Source: JAEUOS01 sp965279115 (GTDB taxonomy: Bacteria > Pseudomonadota > Gammaproteobacteria > Burkholderiales > JAEUOS01). From it: a stretch of DNA of 64,000 nucleotides. Where the stretch lies: assembly GCA_965279115.1 (NCBI GenBank), contig OZ257137.1, positions 1,240,001 through 1,304,000 on the forward strand, read 5' to 3'. Position numbers and translations under genes: made by a program. Position 1 is the first letter of the stretch. Every line of letters starts with the position of its first letter. Shown in pieces: positions 9,374-16,321 of this stretch. Under the pieces are notes generated by a model that saw only the letters and a list, made by a program, of their open reading frames with translations, had not been told where the DNA came from and did not search any database.

Positions 9374-9394
9374 GGGCGGGCTTCAGGCCCGCCC
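9374..9394 (-). other. Intercistronic hairpin between dctP and dctQ
   Basis: A perfect 8-base-pair inverted repeat, GGGCGGGC/GCCCGCCC with a 5-base loop, sits in the 78-base gap downstream of the binding-protein gene and upstream of dctQM. No U-tract follows it on the minus strand. It is therefore better read as an mRNA-stabilising or partial-termination element, which would leave more binding-protein message than permease message, than as a full terminator. Confidence 0.5.
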
Positions 9395-9405
9395 CTTGCA
9401 AGGCG

Positions 9406-10404
9406 TTACTTGATGGCGTTGATCTTCGCGTAGATGGCGTCAGCGCCGATTTCCTTGGCGTAAGCGGCCATCACCGGATCGACCAGCTTTTGCATCGCCG
9501 CGCGATCGGCAAACGGAATCTGCTTCAGCTTGCCGGCCTTCTCCATTGCGTCGAGTTTCTTCTGGTCTTCCGAGGATTCGATCTGACGACCATAGGCGCC
9601 CGCTTCCTTGCCGGCCTTGACGATGGCGTCCTGCAGGTCCTTGGGCAATTTGGCGAAAGTCTTCGACGAAAAGCACAGCGGACGGATGGTGATGGCGTGA
9701 CGGGTCAGGTTGATGTTGGGCGCCACCTCATTGAACTTCATCGCCTCCACCCCGGCAGCCTCGTTTTCGCCGGCCTCGATGACCTTGTTCTGGATGGCGT
9801 TGTAAATCTCGTTGTAGGCGATGACGGTGGGCGACATGCCGATGGCACCGAAGGTCTTGCTCCAGATCGGCGCGCCCTGCACACGTACCTTCAGCCCCTT
9901 CAGTTCGGCCAGGTTGCGTGCCGGCTTGTTGGCGAATATGTTGCGCACGCCGCCACCGGCATAGCCGATCAGCATGACCTCACCCTTTTGCGTGACTTCG
10001 TCGGCCACCGGCTTCAACACGTCCTGGTCAAGCACCTTGTTCCAATGGTCGAGGTCGCGGAACAGGAAAGGTGCGTCGATGAAAGGTGCCGCCTTGGAGA
10101 AGGTCGACATGTGCGCCGGCGAGACGATGGCGTAGTCCACCGCCTTGCCCTGGTTCATGTAGGCAAAGTATTCCTTTTCCAGGCCCAGTTCACTGTTGCG
10201 ATGGAGAACGAAATTGATCGGCTTGCCGTAGTACTTCTTGACCAGTTCCTCAAACTTGAGCATGGTCTTGTTGAAGGCATGATCGTCGGCGAATTGCGAA
10301 GCACCATGCAGGGTGATCGGTGCCTGGGGTTGTACGGCGCCGGCGGCGCACAGGGCGATCGCGCCGGCAAGGGCGCGCAGGGTAAAGCGTTTGCTTTGCA
10401 GCAT
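9406..10404 (-). CDS. dctP: TRAP transporter periplasmic binding protein (DctP family)
   Basis: A 332-residue binding protein with a signal peptide (LRALAGAIALCAAGAVQPQA). The mature part has KFEELVKKYYGKPINFVLHR, LIGYAGGGVRNIFANKPARN and LKGLKVRVQGAPIW, the latter containing the conserved Arg that salt-bridges a ligand carboxylate in DctP proteins. It is the promoter-proximal gene of the TRAP operon, with CGGAG upstream of the ATG. It diverges from a flavin monooxygenase gene across a 193-base intergenic region that has inverted repeats (see 10448-10499). Confidence 0.92.
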   Translation of the reverse strand: MLQSKRFTLRALAGAIALCAAGAVQPQAPITLHGASQFADDHAFNKTMLKFEELVKKYYGKPINFVLHRNSELGLEKEYFAYMNQGKAVDYAIVSPAHMSTFSKAAPFIDAPFLFRDLDHWNKVLDQDVLKPVADEVTQKGEVMLIGYAGGGVRNIFANKPARNLAELKGLKVRVQGAPIWSKTFGAIGMSPTVIAYNEIYNAIQNKVIEAGENEAAGVEAMKFNEVAPNINLTRHAITIRPLCFSSKTFAKLPKDLQDAIVKAGKEAGAYGRQIESSEDQKKLDAMEKAGKLKQIPFADRAAMQKLVDPVMAAYAKEIGADAIYAKINAIK

Positions 10405-10447
10405 GTTGTCTCCTCGGAGAGGGTGGTTCGGAATTTATTGTTGGTAG

Positions 10448-10499
10448 CGGCCCGGGATTGGTCGCTGTCGCGGCGACGCACAATTAACCGGGCCGTTAA
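10448..10499. promoter_or_regulatory. Candidate operator region in the dctP/monooxygenase divergent promoter
   Basis: Two nested symmetric elements. CGGCCCGG at 10448-10455 is repeated inverted as CCGGGCCG at 10488-10495. The right arm is embedded in the near-palindrome TTAACCGGGCCGTTAA at 10484-10499 (TTAAC-N6-GTTAA). Their place between two divergent genes suggests binding of a dimeric regulator, perhaps controlling both units. No regulator gene is adjacent, and the protein cannot be named. Confidence 0.4.
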
Positions 10500-10597
10500 A
10501 ACCGCGAAGGATTGCATAGGGCGTGCGGCGCTGTCAATCCGGACGGCGGCGAAATCGCGGAGAATACGGGTCCGCGTCCCGAATCGCAGTGCAACAC

Positions 10598-11806
10598 ATG
10601 GCAAACAGCAATCCCGTGATCATCGCCGGTGCCGGTCCGGTCGGACTTCTTGCAGCACTGGTTTTGGCAAGGCAGGGGGTTGCCGTGCTGGTGGTCGAAG
10701 CCGAGGCCGGGCTCACCCACGACCTGCGCGCCGGCACCTTTCATCCGCCCACGCTGGAATTGATGGCGCCGCTCGGCATCACCGGGCGCATGCATGAAAC
10801 CGGCATCAAGGTGCCGCGCTGGCAGTCGCGCGATCGCAAGGAGGGGCTGATCGTCGAGTGGGACTTGGGCGCGCTGGCCAAGGACACGGCCTACCCATAC
10901 CGGCTGCACCTGGAGCAGCATCGGCTCACGCCGATTCTTCTGGAACTGCTCTCCGGATTCCCCCATGCGCAGGTGCGCTTTTCAACCCGCTTCGAACGCA
11001 TGGAGCAAACAGCAGAGGGCGTACGGGTGGCGGTGGGCACCCCGAACGGGACGGAAACCATCGCCGGGTCATGGCTGATCGGCGCCGACGGCGGCCGCAG
11101 TGCGGTGCGCAAGGCGGCCGGCATCGAATTCGAGGGCTTCACCTGGGACGAACGCTTCTCGGTCATCAGCACCACCTGCGACCTGGCGCGCTTCGGATTT
11201 GCCGACAACGCCTACATCGCCGACCCCGAGCAATGGGTGGCGGTGTTCCGCATGCCTGATGCCGGACCACCCGGCTTGTGGCGCATGACCAGCCCGGTCA
11301 GCGCCGAGGTGAGCGATGCGGAAGTGCTCTCCGAAGCCTATGCGCAACGACTCATGGCGCGCATCCTGCCGCTGGACACGGTAGCCGAGATCACCCATAC
11401 CAGCGTGTACAGCGTGCACCAGCGGGTGGCGCGCGACTTTCGCGCCGGCCGCGTGTTGCTCGCCGGCGACGCGGCCCATGTCAACAATCCGCTCGGCGGC
11501 TTTGGCTTGAACAGCGGCATCCACGACGCCATCAACCTCGGCGAAAAGCTCGGCCGTGTCGTGCGCGGGGAATCCGGCGACGAGTTGCTCGACCTCTACG
11601 TGCGCCAGCGGCGCACGGTCAACCTGCAATACGTGCAGGAGATCTCGATCCGCAACAAGAAAAACCTCGAAGAGAAGGACCCGGTCGAAAAAAAGCGCAA
11701 GGCCGACGAAATGCGCGCCACCGCGGCCGATCCGGTCAAGACCCGGGAGTTCCTGCTCAATTCATCGATGATCAACAGCATGCGGCGCGCCAACGCCATC
11801 GCCTAG
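10598..11806 (+). CDS. FAD-dependent aromatic monooxygenase (PheA/TfdB/UbiH-like)
   Basis: A 402-residue class A flavoprotein hydroxylase. FAD-binding motifs: NPVIIAGAGPVGLLAALVLA at the N-terminus (GxGxxG), LIGADGGRSAVRKAAGIEF in the middle (DG motif) and GRVLLAGDAAHVNNPLGGFG (GD motif), followed by LNSGIHDAINLGEKL. The ATG at 10598 places the Rossmann strand directly at the N-terminus. NAD(P)H-driven hydroxylation of an aromatic or related ring is the likely reaction. It diverges from the TRAP operon, whose cargo may be related. The C-terminus is short, without the thioredoxin-like domain of phenol hydroxylases. Confidence 0.88.
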   Translation: MANSNPVIIAGAGPVGLLAALVLARQGVAVLVVEAEAGLTHDLRAGTFHPPTLELMAPLGITGRMHETGIKVPRWQSRDRKEGLIVEWDLGALAKDTAYPYRLHLEQHRLTPILLELLSGFPHAQVRFSTRFERMEQTAEGVRVAVGTPNGTETIAGSWLIGADGGRSAVRKAAGIEFEGFTWDERFSVISTTCDLARFGFADNAYIADPEQWVAVFRMPDAGPPGLWRMTSPVSAEVSDAEVLSEAYAQRLMARILPLDTVAEITHTSVYSVHQRVARDFRAGRVLLAGDAAHVNNPLGGFGLNSGIHDAINLGEKLGRVVRGESGDELLDLYVRQRRTVNLQYVQEISIRNKKNLEEKDPVEKKRKADEMRATAADPVKTREFLLNSSMINSMRRANAIA

Positions 11807-11843
11807 GCGCCAAAAAACCGAACTCAGGCGCCCGCCCGCGGTG

Positions 11844-12419
11844 TCAGCGGCCTGCCGATGCGCCGGCCGACGGCCAGCCGAAAAGGCCCGAACCCAAGCG
11901 CAGCAGGTCCTCGGTACCGGCGCGCCAGTGGGTGGCCTGTTCGCTGACCCAGGTTTCAAGCGTCGGCCCCGGTAGCAGGAGCACCGCGGTGCTGTCGGTG
12001 CCGTCCATGGAGATGCTCATCCCGTGACGACGGGCCAGGTGCAGGATGGCGCCGTTCTCGCGCAGGCAGTGCATGTAGATGCGCTGCAAAAAACGGTTGC
12101 GCGCCCAGCTGACCGCCTGCTCGAACAGCGCACCACCCAAGCCCTGTCCACGGGCGGCCTCATGTACCGACAAACCCAGTTCGGCACCCTCGCCCACCGG
12201 TGCCACATGGGCCATGGCGATCAGGCGGTCCGCCCCATCGGCAATGCCTAACACGGCGTCGGCATCAAAATCGATCAGGTCGACGTAACGGTCGACCGCG
12301 GCGTCGTTGAGGGTGGCGCCAAAGCGCAGGTGCCGGTCTTCCTGCCCGAGGGCCTTGAAATGCGGGCGCAGGCGCCAGCGATCGGAATCGACCAATTGCC
12401 TGATGACGGGATATTGCAT
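11844..12419 (-). CDS. GNAT-family N-acetyltransferase
   Basis: A 191-residue acyl-CoA-dependent acetyltransferase. Motif A is GLSVHEAARGQGLGGALFEQAVSWA, with the R/Q-G-x-G-G/A acetyl-CoA loop. Upstream are strands typical of GNAT folds (RLIAMAHVAPVGEGAELGLSV), then YMHCLRENGAILHLARRHGM. The ATG at 12419 has AAGGA 7 bases upstream. The substrate is unknown. It converges on the monooxygenase gene. A perfect palindrome lies about 85 bases upstream (12503-12523). Confidence 0.85.
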   Translation of the reverse strand: MQYPVIRQLVDSDRWRLRPHFKALGQEDRHLRFGATLNDAAVDRYVDLIDFDADAVLGIADGADRLIAMAHVAPVGEGAELGLSVHEAARGQGLGGALFEQAVSWARNRFLQRIYMHCLRENGAILHLARRHGMSISMDGTDSTAVLLLPGPTLETWVSEQATHWRAGTEDLLRLGSGLFGWPSAGASAGR

Positions 12420-12502
12420 CGCGGATCCTTGGCCCCGGCCGCCAGGCTTCTGGCCGGCGGACAAGGCAGTGGAACATGAAGGCGGGATCGCCATCCAAGC
12501 AC

Positions 12503-12523
12503 TCATTGTGCAACGCACAATGA
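12503..12523. promoter_or_regulatory. Perfect palindrome upstream of the GNAT gene
   Basis: TCATTGTGC-AAC-GCACAATGA: 9-base perfect arms with a 3-base centre, about 85 bases before the GNAT start codon. The size and symmetry fit a dimeric repressor site. The core TGC-N3-GCA is a pattern seen in sites reported for PhaR-type regulators, but one site is not enough to assign it. Confidence 0.45.
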
Positions 12524-12564
12524 CGCTGCGCAACCCGGTTTTACAAAGACTTGCAGTAACAGAA

Positions 12565-12608
12565 AACAAAAAAGCCAGTGTTCGCTTACATGCAAGTCAC
12601 TGACTTTT
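12565..12608 (-). terminator. Rho-independent terminator of the DUF3135 gene
   Basis: On the minus strand, AAAAGTCAGTG pairs with CACTGGCTTTT (one mismatch in 11 pairs, 17-base loop), followed by TTGTTTTCT. The hairpin with a U-rich run lies about 70 bases after the DUF3135 stop codon and before the GNAT gene. It is the clearest intrinsic terminator in the window. Confidence 0.7.
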
Positions 12609-12676
12609 ATGTCATTTCGAAGCCAACGCCACCGCCGTACGGGCGGCTGGTGTAAAAGCCCGGTCGCGACTGAGGG

Positions 12677-12988
12677 TCAGGCGCGGGTAGCAGGCTGCGT
12701 GGCCGCCTTCATTTGCCGGGCTTCCTGGGCGAGCTGGACGGTATGCCCAAGCAGGGCCTCCATATGCTCGGAGAGCATGCCCATGAGTGTTTCAACCGCA
12801 TTGCCCGGCGTACCGGCGGAGGCCCGGACGGCGTCGATGTCCGCCTGAAACTGGCGCAACTGCGCGCGCCGCTCTTCCGGGACGGTCTCGAAAAAGGCCT
12901 CGATCAACCGGGTGCGCTCGGCAAAGTAACCCTGGGGGTTTTCTTCGGCAAGCTTGCGCAGCGTATCGAAATCGGGTTCCTGGGCCAT
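12677..12988 (-). CDS. DUF3135-like small protein
   Basis: A 103-residue cytoplasmic protein, mostly helical. The start DFDTLRKLAEENPQGYFAERTRLIEAFFET followed by PEERRAQLRQFQADIDAVR matches the DUF3135 layout. The C-terminal half (EHMEALLGHTVQLAQEARQM) is longer than usual for the family and could be a coiled coil. GAGGT lies 7 bases before the ATG. It is followed by an intrinsic terminator. Function unknown. Confidence 0.68.
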   Translation of the reverse strand: MAQEPDFDTLRKLAEENPQGYFAERTRLIEAFFETVPEERRAQLRQFQADIDAVRASAGTPGNAVETLMGMLSEHMEALLGHTVQLAQEARQMKAATQPATRA

Positions 12989-13023
12989 TTTCGTACCTCA
13001 TGCGTGAACGGGGATCCATTGTA

Positions 13024-13072
13024 GGAACACAATTTCCTGGCGTGGTTTCCCAATGCGCAACAAATTGTGTCC
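13024..13072. repeat. Spaced inverted repeat ACACAATTT/AAATTGTGT
   Basis: GGAACACAATTT at 13024-13035 is mirrored by AAATTGTGTCC at 13062-13072: 9 exact base pairs plus GG/CC after a 1-base bulge, with a 26-base loop. It lies between the SDR stop and the DUF3135 start. It could be a hairpin terminator, an operator or a REP-like element. No second copy was noticed in the window. Confidence 0.4.
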
Positions 13073-13084
13073 CCGCAACACCTG

Positions 13085-13855
13085 TTAACGATACAGCTGT
13101 CCGCCGTCGATGTCGATCACCGTGCCCGACAGGTAGGAAGCGCGGTCGGAGGCGCAGTACAGCACCACGTCGGCTACTTCCTCGGCTTCGGCGATGCGCC
13201 CGAACGGCATGTTCGAGAGCAGTTCCTCCCAGCGCGACTCGTCGCCCAGGGTGGTCTTGGCGCGCGCCTTGGTTAGGGTGATGATGCGGTCGGTGCGGGT
13301 GGCGGTGGGGTTGACGCCCAGCACGCGCACGCCGTGGTTGGTGGAACCGCCGCCGATGCCCTTGGTGAAAGCCATGATCGCGGCATTGCCGGTGGCGCCG
13401 CAGATATAGTCGAAGGAAGGCTTGGCACCGGCCAGGCCGATCACATTGACGATCACGCCGCTCTTTCTCTTCATCATGGCCCCCAGCACCTCGCGGGTCA
13501 TGTTGATGTAGCCGAACACCTTCAGGTCCCAGGCCTCGCGCCAGCGGGCTTCGTCGATGGCCTCGACCGAGCCGCCAGGAATCGCACCCGCGTTGTTGAT
13601 CAGCACGTCGACTTCGCCGGCGGCCGCGGTCAGCGACTTGGCCGAGCCCGGCTTGGACAAGTCCACCGGGTGCAAGGTGATGTTCACCTTGGCAGCGGCA
13701 AGTACCTGCGCCTTGGCTTCCTCCAGACGGCCGGCATCGCGCGAGGCCAGGTGCAGGTTGCAGCCTTCGGCGGCGAAGGCCTTGGCGCATGCCAGGCCGA
13801 TGCCCTTGGATGCGCCGGTGATGAGAACGGTCTTGCCCTTGAGTCCGAGATCCAC
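13085..13855 (-). CDS. SDR-family protein lacking the YxxxK catalytic motif
   Basis: A 256-residue classical-length SDR fold. The cofactor loop TGASKGIG (residues 13-20) and NNAG (87-90) are intact, and so is the C-terminal YLSGTVIDIDGGQLYR. The active-site segment reads FDYICGATGNAAIMAFTKGIGGG (residues 148-170): aligned on the following AAxxAFT, the positions of Tyr and Lys are Gly153 and Asn157. Y150 exists, but +4 from it is Ala. The usual Ser before this segment is also not evident. Similar GN-type SDR proteins are known in beta- and alphaproteobacteria. NAD(P) binding is likely; the reaction is unknown. Confidence 0.85.
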   Translation of the reverse strand: MDLGLKGKTVLITGASKGIGLACAKAFAAEGCNLHLASRDAGRLEEAKAQVLAAAKVNITLHPVDLSKPGSAKSLTAAAGEVDVLINNAGAIPGGSVEAIDEARWREAWDLKVFGYINMTREVLGAMMKRKSGVIVNVIGLAGAKPSFDYICGATGNAAIMAFTKGIGGGSTNHGVRVLGVNPTATRTDRIITLTKARAKTTLGDESRWEELLSNMPFGRIAEAEEVADVVLYCASDRASYLSGTVIDIDGGQLYR

Positions 13856-14011
13856 TTTTACTCCTCCTTGAGTTTAATTTGCGGGGCAAGCAGACCTGAA
13901 CCGGTCCGCGCTGTCCCGACCTTCAATGAAAACTACATCGTCACGCGCCACCAACAGGTCGAGCAGATAAAAAAAACGCGCATTGGTCACGCCGGAAATT
14001 CGGTCGCAACG

Positions 14012-14785
14012 CTAGTGTTGACGGGCGAGAACGCCAAAACCCGGCAGCGGATCGCGAATGCCGATACGCCTGAGCGCCAGCCAGTAGGTGGCGACATTCA
14101 CGCCGATCAGCGGCTTGCCATGCGCGGCTTCGATCTCCTCGGTGATGGCGGAGACCGGCAGGTTGGTGCCGACATGGATCAGCACCTCGGCGTCGGGCCG
14201 ATCCACCGCGCGGAAACCGGCGCGTATCTCGTCCAGGGTGATGCGCGCCACCGCTGTCGGGCCGGTGGCCTTGAGACCGTGCGAGGCCACCACATCAAAA
14301 CCGCAGGCGGTGAAAAACTCCGCGATCAGCGCATCGGCCGGCGGCCAGTAGGGGGTGAGTACCGCGATGCGGCGCGGATTGCCGATCGCTTCCAGGCCCT
14401 TGAGCACAGCCGTCGACGGCGTCACGAAGGGAATGCCGCACAAGGCCTCCAGCCGCGCGGCCTCGCCTTCAGCACGCGCGCGGTCGCCACGGAACGAATG
14501 GATCGAGTGCCCGTGGGCCACCACATGCGGCTCGCACGGCAGCACCAGCTTCAGCGCATCCTCAAGGCCGCCCTTCTCGGTAGCCAGCGCCTGCTTGTAG
14601 ACCTCCATGTCGTCATACGGCCGCGGCGGCAACAGCATGCGGGTGACATGGTTGGTCACGCCCGCCGGCCGCATGGCCTCGAACTCCGGCTGCACGATGG
14701 TGTTGGTGGCCGGCACCACCACCGCCACCTTGGCGCGCGAGGCGAGGATGTCGGTGGAAGGAACGCGATGCTGCGAATCTGTCAC
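14012..14785 (-). CDS. Asp/Glu racemase-fold protein (maleate isomerase/AMDase-like), cysteines absent
   Basis: A 257-residue protein with a GTG start. The N-terminus AKVAVVVPATNTIVQPEFEAM (residues 18-38) is the signature of the maleate cis-trans isomerase/arylmalonate decarboxylase branch. Active members use two cysteines. Here the first site reads HGHSIHSF (residues 91-98) and the second HVGTNLPV (204-211), so neither cysteine is present. RIAVLTPYW and GVNVATYWLALRRIGI are also family-typical. It may bind a dicarboxylic or amino acid without this chemistry. It lies downstream of an acyl-CoA dehydrogenase gene across two hairpins. Confidence 0.8.
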   Translation of the reverse strand: MTDSQHRVPSTDILASRAKVAVVVPATNTIVQPEFEAMRPAGVTNHVTRMLLPPRPYDDMEVYKQALATEKGGLEDALKLVLPCEPHVVAHGHSIHSFRGDRARAEGEAARLEALCGIPFVTPSTAVLKGLEAIGNPRRIAVLTPYWPPADALIAEFFTACGFDVVASHGLKATGPTAVARITLDEIRAGFRAVDRPDAEVLIHVGTNLPVSAITEEIEAAHGKPLIGVNVATYWLALRRIGIRDPLPGFGVLARQH

Positions 14786-14818
14786 GGGCCGCTCCGCTCT
14801 TGGGTGGCTTTTCTCGTC

Positions 14819-14891
14819 ATGGAATCGACTGGCTCCGCCAGCGATTCCATGCTGATCAGACCCGACAAAAGTAGGTTTGTACTTTTGTCGG
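14819..14891. repeat. Two adjacent perfect hairpins between the acyl-CoA dehydrogenase and racemase-like genes
   Basis: The first is ATGGAATCG-A-CTGGC / GCCAG-CGATTCCAT at 14819-14850: 14 pairs with one bulged A and a TCC loop. The second is CCGACAAAAGTA / TACTTTTGTCGG at 14862-14891: 12 perfect pairs with the loop GGTTTG. The second begins 2 bases after the dehydrogenase stop codon. Neither is followed by a long U-run. Together they fill most of the 108-base gap and probably end or attenuate transcription. Confidence 0.6.
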
Positions 14892-14893
14892 AA

Positions 14894-16051
14894 TCAGAAA
14901 GACCTCGGCATGCCCAGCACATGCTCGGCCACGAACGAGAGGATCAGGTTGGTCGAGATCGGCGCCACCTGGTACAGGCGCGTCTCGCGGAACTTGCGCT
15001 CGACGTCGTATTCGCAGGCGAAGCCGAAGCCGCCATGGGTCTGCAGGCAGGCGTTGGCCGCTTCCCAGGACGCCTTGGCCGCCAGGTACTTGGACATGTT
15101 GGCTTCGGAACCGCAGGGCTTGTGCGCGTCGAACAGCTGGCAGGCCTTCCAGCGCATCAGGTTGGCGGCCTCGGTCTCGATGTAGCTCTCGGCAATGGGG
15201 AACTGCACACCCTGGTTCTGGCCGATCGGGCGATCGAAGACGATGCGGTCCTTGGCATAGCTGGACGACTTCTGGATGAACCAGTAGGCATCGCCAATGC
15301 ACTCAGCGGCGATCAGCACGCGCTCGGCATTGAGGCCGTCGAGGATGTAGCGGAAGCCCTTGCCTTCCTCGCCGATCAGGTTCTCGGCCGGAATCTCGAG
15401 GTTGTCGAAGAACAGCTGGTTGGTCTCGTGATTGACCATGTTGCGGATCGGGTGCACGTCAAGCCCGTTGCCGATGGCCTTCCTGAGATCGACCAGGAAG
15501 ATCGACAGGCCGTCAGCCTTTTTCTTCACATCCGCCAGCGGCGTGGTGCGCGCCAGCAGGATCATCAGTTCAGAATGCTGGATGCGCGAGATCCAGACTT
15601 TCTGGCCGTTGATGACGTACTTGTCACCCTTGCGTTCGGCGGTGGTCTTGATCTTGGTGGTGTCGGTGCCGGTGGTGGGTTCGGTGACGCCCATCGATTG
15701 CAGGCGCAACTCGCCCGAGGCGATCTTGGGCAGGTAGAACTTCTTCTGTTCCGCCGAGCCGTGGCGCAGCAGGGTGTTCATGTTGTACATCTGGCCGTGG
15801 CAGGCGCCGGAGTTGCCGCCCTGGCGGTTGATCTCCTCCATCACCACCGATGCTTCACCCAGGCCCAGGCCCGAGCCGCCATATTCCTCGGGAATCAGCG
15901 CGGCCATCCAGCCGGCCTTGGTGAGCGCGTCCACAAACGCTTCCGGGTAGGTGCGCGCATCGTCGATCTTTTGCCAGTAGGCGGAATCGTATTGGGAGCA
16001 GAGGGCCGCGACGGCCTCGCGGATTTCGGGAAATTCGTTGGGTGCGTTCAT
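14894..16051 (-). CDS. Acyl-CoA dehydrogenase family protein
   Basis: A 385-residue FAD flavoprotein. Typical segments in order: AGWMAALIPEEYGGSGLGLGEASVVMEEI, MGVTEPTTGTDTTKI (flavin and substrate contact), VINGQKVWISRI, LNAERVLIAAECIGDAYWF (the helix that in several subfamilies carries the catalytic Glu), IVFDRPIGQNQGVQFPIAE and LQTHGGFGFACEYDVERKFRE. The ATG at 16051 gives the normal length. No CoA ligase, thiolase or enoyl-CoA hydratase is adjacent, so the acyl substrate is unknown. Confidence 0.93.
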   Translation of the reverse strand: MNAPNEFPEIREAVAALCSQYDSAYWQKIDDARTYPEAFVDALTKAGWMAALIPEEYGGSGLGLGEASVVMEEINRQGGNSGACHGQMYNMNTLLRHGSAEQKKFYLPKIASGELRLQSMGVTEPTTGTDTTKIKTTAERKGDKYVINGQKVWISRIQHSELMILLARTTPLADVKKKADGLSIFLVDLRKAIGNGLDVHPIRNMVNHETNQLFFDNLEIPAENLIGEEGKGFRYILDGLNAERVLIAAECIGDAYWFIQKSSSYAKDRIVFDRPIGQNQGVQFPIAESYIETEAANLMRWKACQLFDAHKPCGSEANMSKYLAAKASWEAANACLQTHGGFGFACEYDVERKFRETRLYQVAPISTNLILSFVAEHVLGMPRSF

Positions 16052-16097
16052 TTCTTGTGGGCCTTGCAGGCGGGAGTTCGACTGGCGATGGAAGACA

Positions 16098-16123
16098 AAA
16101 GCCGGCACTGGTCGACCGGCTTT
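16098..16123. promoter_or_regulatory. Inverted repeat upstream of the acyl-CoA dehydrogenase gene
   Basis: AAAGCCGG at 16098-16105 and CCGGCTTT at 16116-16123 form an exact 8-base inverted repeat with a 10-base spacer, 47 bases before the start codon. The spacing fits a dimeric repressor site or a leader hairpin. The rest of the 270-base gap (16052-16321) contains only a small CCCGA/TCGGG hairpin and GCCC-GAAA-GGGC near 16210-16230. Confidence 0.35.
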
Positions 16124-16321
16124 GGAACGGAGTGGAAATCAGGTTGGCAAACCGGCCATTCCCCGATTTGAAGTCGGGAACGATGTCCGAAGCGCGGCTG
16201 GCGGGCGAAATTATATGCCCGAAAGGGCGCAGGAATTTACAAGCCCGCGTCTGGCCTGAACCGATGCCGACCGGAGCTCACCAGTAAAACGACCTGCAAA
16301 AGCACTGCGCGCGGCGGCGCG

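Noticed and set aside
13334..16171. A 945-codon open frame on the plus strand
   Set aside because: It runs antisense through the SDR, racemase-like and acyl-CoA dehydrogenase genes, which all have clear family motifs. Its His/Gly/Arg-rich composition is a by-product of high GC.
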